From NCBI RefSeq assembly GCF_002119725.1, contig NZ_CP021109.1, positions 3,038,001 to 3,102,000 of the forward strand: DNA of 64,000 nt, in the 5' to 3' direction. The position numbers were made by a program, and so were the translations under genes. Below, piece by piece: positions 61,194 to 64,000 of the stretch (positions are counted from its first letter, which is position 1; every line of letters begins with the position of its first letter). This stretch comes from Bordetella genomosp. 9. Its GTDB lineage: Bacteria > Pseudomonadota > Gammaproteobacteria > Burkholderiales > Burkholderiaceae_B. The notes under the pieces were generated by a model that ran no database searches, had not been told where the DNA came from, and saw only the letters and a list, made by a program, of their open reading frames with translations.

Positions 61194-61221
61194 CAATACC
61201 CCTGCGCATGCAGGGGTATTG
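61194..61221. repeat. Perfect hairpin between aceB and clpB
   Basis: caatacccctgc (61194-61205) and gcaggggtattg (61210-61221) form a 12-pair stem with loop gcat, starting nine bases past the aceB stop. No T-tract follows on the minus strand (AAAATCC), so it may be an mRNA-stabilising or Rho-independent-like element, or a protein-binding site upstream of clpB. Confidence 0.6.
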
Positions 61222-61230
61222 GGCATCGCT

Positions 61231-62814
61231 TCAGACTTCTTCGTACAGGGGCAGCGTCAGGAACTCGGCGAAGGCGTCCTGCGTGCTCATCGTTTCGAAG
61301 ATTTCGGCGGCACGGTCGTACGCCTTGCTGGGCCCGGCCACCTCGTGCACCTTGGCCAGCTCTTCGGGAATCAGGGCGCGCACCAGGTCCGCCGTCACTT
61401 TGCGGCCGTCTTCCAGCACGCCCTTGGGCGAGCGGATCCACTGCCAGACCTGGGACCGGGAAATCTCCGCGGTGGCCGCGTCCTCCATCAGATTGTGAAT
61501 GGGAACGCAGCCGTTGCCGTCCAGCCATGATCCCAGGTAGTGGATGCCCACGTTGATATTCATGCGCAGACCCGTTTCGGTGATCGGCGCCTCCGGCTGG
61601 AAGTTCAACAGGTCCGCCGCGGCGACCTGCACGTCCGGACGCTGCTTGCCGATCTGGTTGGGCGCGTCGCCGAGCACCTTGACGAACTCCTCCATGGCGA
61701 CGGAAACCAGGCCAGGGTGGGCCACCCAGCCGCCGTCGTAGCCGTCCGTGGCGTCGCGCGCCTTGTCGGCGCGGATGCCCGCCATGGCCTGCTCGTTCTT
61801 AACCGGATCGCTCTTGATCGGGATCAGCGCGCTCATGCCGCCGATGGCCGGGGCGTTGCGGCGGTGGCAGGTCTTGAGCAGCAACAGCGCGTACGCCCGC
61901 ATGAAAGGCGATGTCATCGTGACGCGGGCGCGATCGGCCAGGCAGAAGTCGCGCTCCACCTTGAACTTCTTGATGCAGCTGAAGATGTAGTCCCAGCGGC
62001 CGGCATTCAGGCCGGCGCTATGCTCGCGCAGCTCGTACAGGATTTCGTCCATCTCGAAGGCCGCCAGGATGGTTTCGACCAGCACGGTGGCCTTGATGGT
62101 GCCCTGCGGGATTCCCAGCGCCTTTTGCGTGTGGACGAAAATGTCGTTCCACAGACGCGCCTCCAGATGGCTTTCCATCTTGGGCAGGTAGAAGTAGGGG
62201 CCGCTGCCGCGCGCCAGCAGCTCCTTCGCGTTGTGGAAGAAGTACAGCGCGAAGTCGAAGATGCCGCCGGACACCCGCTTGCCGTCGACCGTGACGTGCT
62301 TTTCATCCAGGTGCCAGCCGCGCGGGCGCACCAGCAGCACGGCCGTTTTTTCGTTCAACTGGTAGGTCTTGCCGCCCTGCTCCAGCCGGATCGTTCGCCG
62401 CACCGCATCCATCAGGTTGATCTGGCCGGCGATCTGGTTGCGCCAGTTCGGGGTGTTCGAATCCTCGAAGTCCGTCATGTAGCTGTCGGCGCCCGAATTC
62501 AGGGCGTTGATGACCATCTTGCGGTCCACCGGGCCAGTGATCTCGACCCGGCGGCACTGCAGGTCCGCCGGCAGCGGTGCGATGGTCCAGTCACCCTCGC
62601 GGATATGGCGGGTTTCGGGCAGAAAATCCGGCTTCTCGCCGGTGTCCAGACGCTTGGCGCGCGCAGCCCGGGCCGCCAGCAGCTCTTGCCGACGCGCTTC
62701 GAAGGTGCGATGCAGGTCGGCCACCAGGGCCAGGGCGTCGTGCGTCAGCACGGTTTCGAACCCAGGCTCGATGGGTGCGTCGATGGCGACGCCGGCGGGC
62801 AGAGTGAGGCTCAT
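61231..62814 (-). CDS. aceB: Malate synthase A
   Basis: AceB condenses glyoxylate and acetyl-CoA to malate in the glyoxylate bypass. The 527-residue product is the A form (shorter than malate synthase G). It shows [63 protein letters not shown] with the metal-binding Glu, and [13 protein letters not shown], the family signature. GGAG lies seven bases before the ATG. No isocitrate lyase is next to it. A LysR regulator diverges from it across an AT-rich spacer. Confidence 0.96.
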   Translation of the reverse strand: MSLTLPAGVAIDAPIEPGFETVLTHDALALVADLHRTFEARRQELLAARAARAKRLDTGEKPDFLPETRHIREGDWTIAPLPADLQCRRVEITGPVDRKMVINALNSGADSYMTDFEDSNTPNWRNQIAGQINLMDAVRRTIRLEQGGKTYQLNEKTAVLLVRPRGWHLDEKHVTVDGKRVSGGIFDFALYFFHNAKELLARGSGPYFYLPKMESHLEARLWNDIFVHTQKALGIPQGTIKATVLVETILAAFEMDEILYELREHSAGLNAGRWDYIFSCIKKFKVERDFCLADRARVTMTSPFMRAYALLLLKTCHRRNAPAIGGMSALIPIKSDPVKNEQAMAGIRADKARDATDGYDGGWVAHPGLVSVAMEEFVKVLGDAPNQIGKQRPDVQVAAADLLNFQPEAPITETGLRMNINVGIHYLGSWLDGNGCVPIHNLMEDAATAEISRSQVWQWIRSPKGVLEDGRKVTADLVRALIPEELAKVHEVAGPSKAYDRAAEIFETMSTQDAFAEFLTLPLYEEV

Positions 62815-62878
62815 GGATGTCTCCGGAAAAAAACCTGTGAGCGCCAGTGTACGGAGAGGAGTTTGAATAAAAAAGGAT

Positions 62879-62913
62879 ATAAAAGTAGATTCATCTTTTA
62901 TTTTTTATAAAAG
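62879..62913. promoter_or_regulatory. Alternating ATAAAAG/CTTTTAT half-sites between aceB and the LysR gene
   Basis: ataaaag (62879-62885), cttttat (62895-62901) and ataaaag (62907-62913) give two linked inverted repeats (7-9-7 and 7-5-7). They sit in an AT-rich island within otherwise GC-rich DNA, 66-99 bases upstream of aceB and 81-115 upstream of the LysR gene. This is the usual placing of a LysR regulator site. Confidence 0.6.
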
Positions 62914-62993
62914 CTGCAGTCCGCCCCAGGGGTTGGCCAGTTCGCCGGCGGTTGCGCCGGCGCCTGACCGGCGCCGCGGCGGTGCGCCCTGAC

Positions 62994-63911
62994 ATGGACC
63001 GGTTCAAGCAACTTCAAACCTTCGTCGACGTCGCGAGCCTGGGCAGCCTGTCGGCGGCAGCCCGCGCCGAAGGCGTCGCGCCCGCCATGATCGGCCGGCG
63101 GATCGACGCCCTCGAGTCCCGGCTGGGCGTGAAGCTATTGGTGCGGTCGACCCGCCGCATTTCCCTGACGGCCGAGGGCAGCGCCCTGCTCGAGGACGCC
63201 CAGCGCATCCTGCGCGACCTGAACGAATCGGAAAGCCTGGTCGCCCAGGGCAGCGCGCGTCCCACCGGCCTGCTCCGCGTCACCGCCCCGGCCGGGTTCG
63301 GGCGCCGCCACGTCGCCCCCCTGCTGCCCGGCTACGCCGAGCGCTATCCGGACGTCGGCGTCACCCTGGACCTCAGCGACCGCCTGGCCGACCTGATAGA
63401 GGAGCGCTACGACTGCGCCGTGCGCATCGGCGACCTGGGCAATTCCGGCATGGTGGCCGTGCGCCTGGCCGACAATCAGCGCGTCGTGGTGGCCGCTCCT
63501 GCCTATTTGCGCCGTCACGGCACGCCGCGCGTACCGGCGGACCTGGCGAACCACCATTGCCTGTCTTTCGGAAGCCAGGGCAACCAGCCGCGCGGATGGC
63601 TGTTCCGGGTGAACGGCCAGGTCGCGGCCTATCGCGTGTCGGGCCGGCTGGAATGCAGCGACGGCAGCGTGCTGCATCAGTGGACGCTGGCCGGATGCGG
63701 GCTGGCCTGGCGGTCGATGTGGGAGGTCCGGCAGGATCTGGAAAGCGGGCGCCTGGAGACGGTGCTGGACGAGTACCGCGCCCCACCCAATGGCATATAC
63801 GCGGTCCTGCCCGAACGCAAGCACATCCCGGCGCGCGTGCGGGCCTTCGTGGACATGCTGCGCGAAGCCTACGCCGACCCTGCGTACTGGGCCGCGCCCG
63901 CAATCGCGTGA
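62994..63911 (+). CDS. LysR-family transcriptional regulator
   Basis: This 305-residue protein has an N-terminal winged helix-turn-helix (MDRFKQLQTFVDVASLGSLSAAARAEG, IGRRIDALESRLGVKLLVRSTRRISLTAEG). A periplasmic-binding-protein-like effector domain follows (GLLRVTAPAGFGRRHVAPLL, DLIEERYDCAVRIGDLGNSGMVAVRL). It is of the CrgA/DmlR-like subgroup. It diverges from aceB, and the symmetric elements between them suggest it controls malate synthase and itself. The effector is not known; a two- or four-carbon acid would fit the context. The start at 62994 is preferred over 62952, which would add 14 residues before the usual N-terminus. Confidence 0.9.
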   Translation: MDRFKQLQTFVDVASLGSLSAAARAEGVAPAMIGRRIDALESRLGVKLLVRSTRRISLTAEGSALLEDAQRILRDLNESESLVAQGSARPTGLLRVTAPAGFGRRHVAPLLPGYAERYPDVGVTLDLSDRLADLIEERYDCAVRIGDLGNSGMVAVRLADNQRVVVAAPAYLRRHGTPRVPADLANHHCLSFGSQGNQPRGWLFRVNGQVAAYRVSGRLECSDGSVLHQWTLAGCGLAWRSMWEVRQDLESGRLETVLDEYRAPPNGIYAVLPERKHIPARVRAFVDMLREAYADPAYWAAPAIA

Positions 63912-64000
63912 CCCTCGTTCAGCGGATTGCCACGCATGCCGCCCTACAATCCCCGGCATATCCGCCGACACTCCCCATCAACCACGCCGTCCGCAGTCAT
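63912..64000. other. Right-edge spacer, no feature recognised
   Basis: The last 89 bases hold no open frame of note. A tacaat lies at about 63950 but without a -35 at a workable distance. Confidence 0.4.

Overview
This is GC-rich (roughly 65% by eye) betaproteobacterial DNA. Gene content, gene order and the wording of the proteins point to the family Alcaligenaceae, most likely an environmental Bordetella or a close relative such as Achromobacter. The evidence is the hisZ-hflCKX-hfq-hisC-der-bamB-hisS-ispG-rlmN-ndk backbone, a five-gene ectoine cluster headed by a MarR regulator, and a repeat-rich spacer behind rho. This identification is inference; no 16S gene lies in the window. No tRNA, rRNA, CRISPR array, insertion sequence or prophage gene was recognised.

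Region 1 (1-15412, all minus strand) is a housekeeping block. It holds a truncated purA, hisZ, hflC, hflK, hflX, hfq, hisC, der, bamB, a YfgM-type Sec/Bam helper, hisS, ispG, a short RodZ-like HTH/membrane protein, rlmN and ndk. It joins purine and histidine synthesis, FtsH regulation, RNA chaperoning, ribosome assembly, outer-membrane assembly and isoprenoid synthesis. valS (plus) diverges from ndk and converges on trmD. Region 2 (18500-23375, minus) holds trmD, rimM, rpsP, a TusA-like gene and alaS.

Region 3 (23523-32937, minus) is the main accessory locus. It is a compact type IVb pilus cluster of the plasmid R64 thin-pilus kind, in the order pilL-pilN-pilO2-pilP-pilQ-pilR-pilS-pilV. It encodes an outer-membrane lipoprotein, a secretin, inner-membrane parts, the assembly ATPase, the platform protein, a major pilin and a tip pilin. 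No pilM, pilT (transglycosylase), pilU (prepilin peptidase) or shufflon is present, so some functions must be supplied from elsewhere.

Region 4 (33215-42424) is metabolic. It has a dadA-like FAD dehydrogenase tightly coupled to a UgpB-like binding protein, a ferredoxin-reductase, a divergent SugE/Gdx exporter and a MOSC protein. The ectR-ectA-ectB-ectC-ectD operon follows, which makes ectoine and hydroxyectoine from aspartate semialdehyde. A dense set of palindromic and direct repeats precedes ectR.

Region 5 (42650-63911) holds parC and parE, trxA-rho, the divergent pair yhdP/glnE, queH, a thiamine-diphosphate enzyme, clpB, malate synthase A and a divergent LysR regulator. An AT-rich spacer with repeated ATAAAAG half-sites separates the last two. 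Intrinsic terminators are clear behind parC, queH and clpB. Many long open frames run antisense to the real genes; they are GC-bias shadows and are not annotated.
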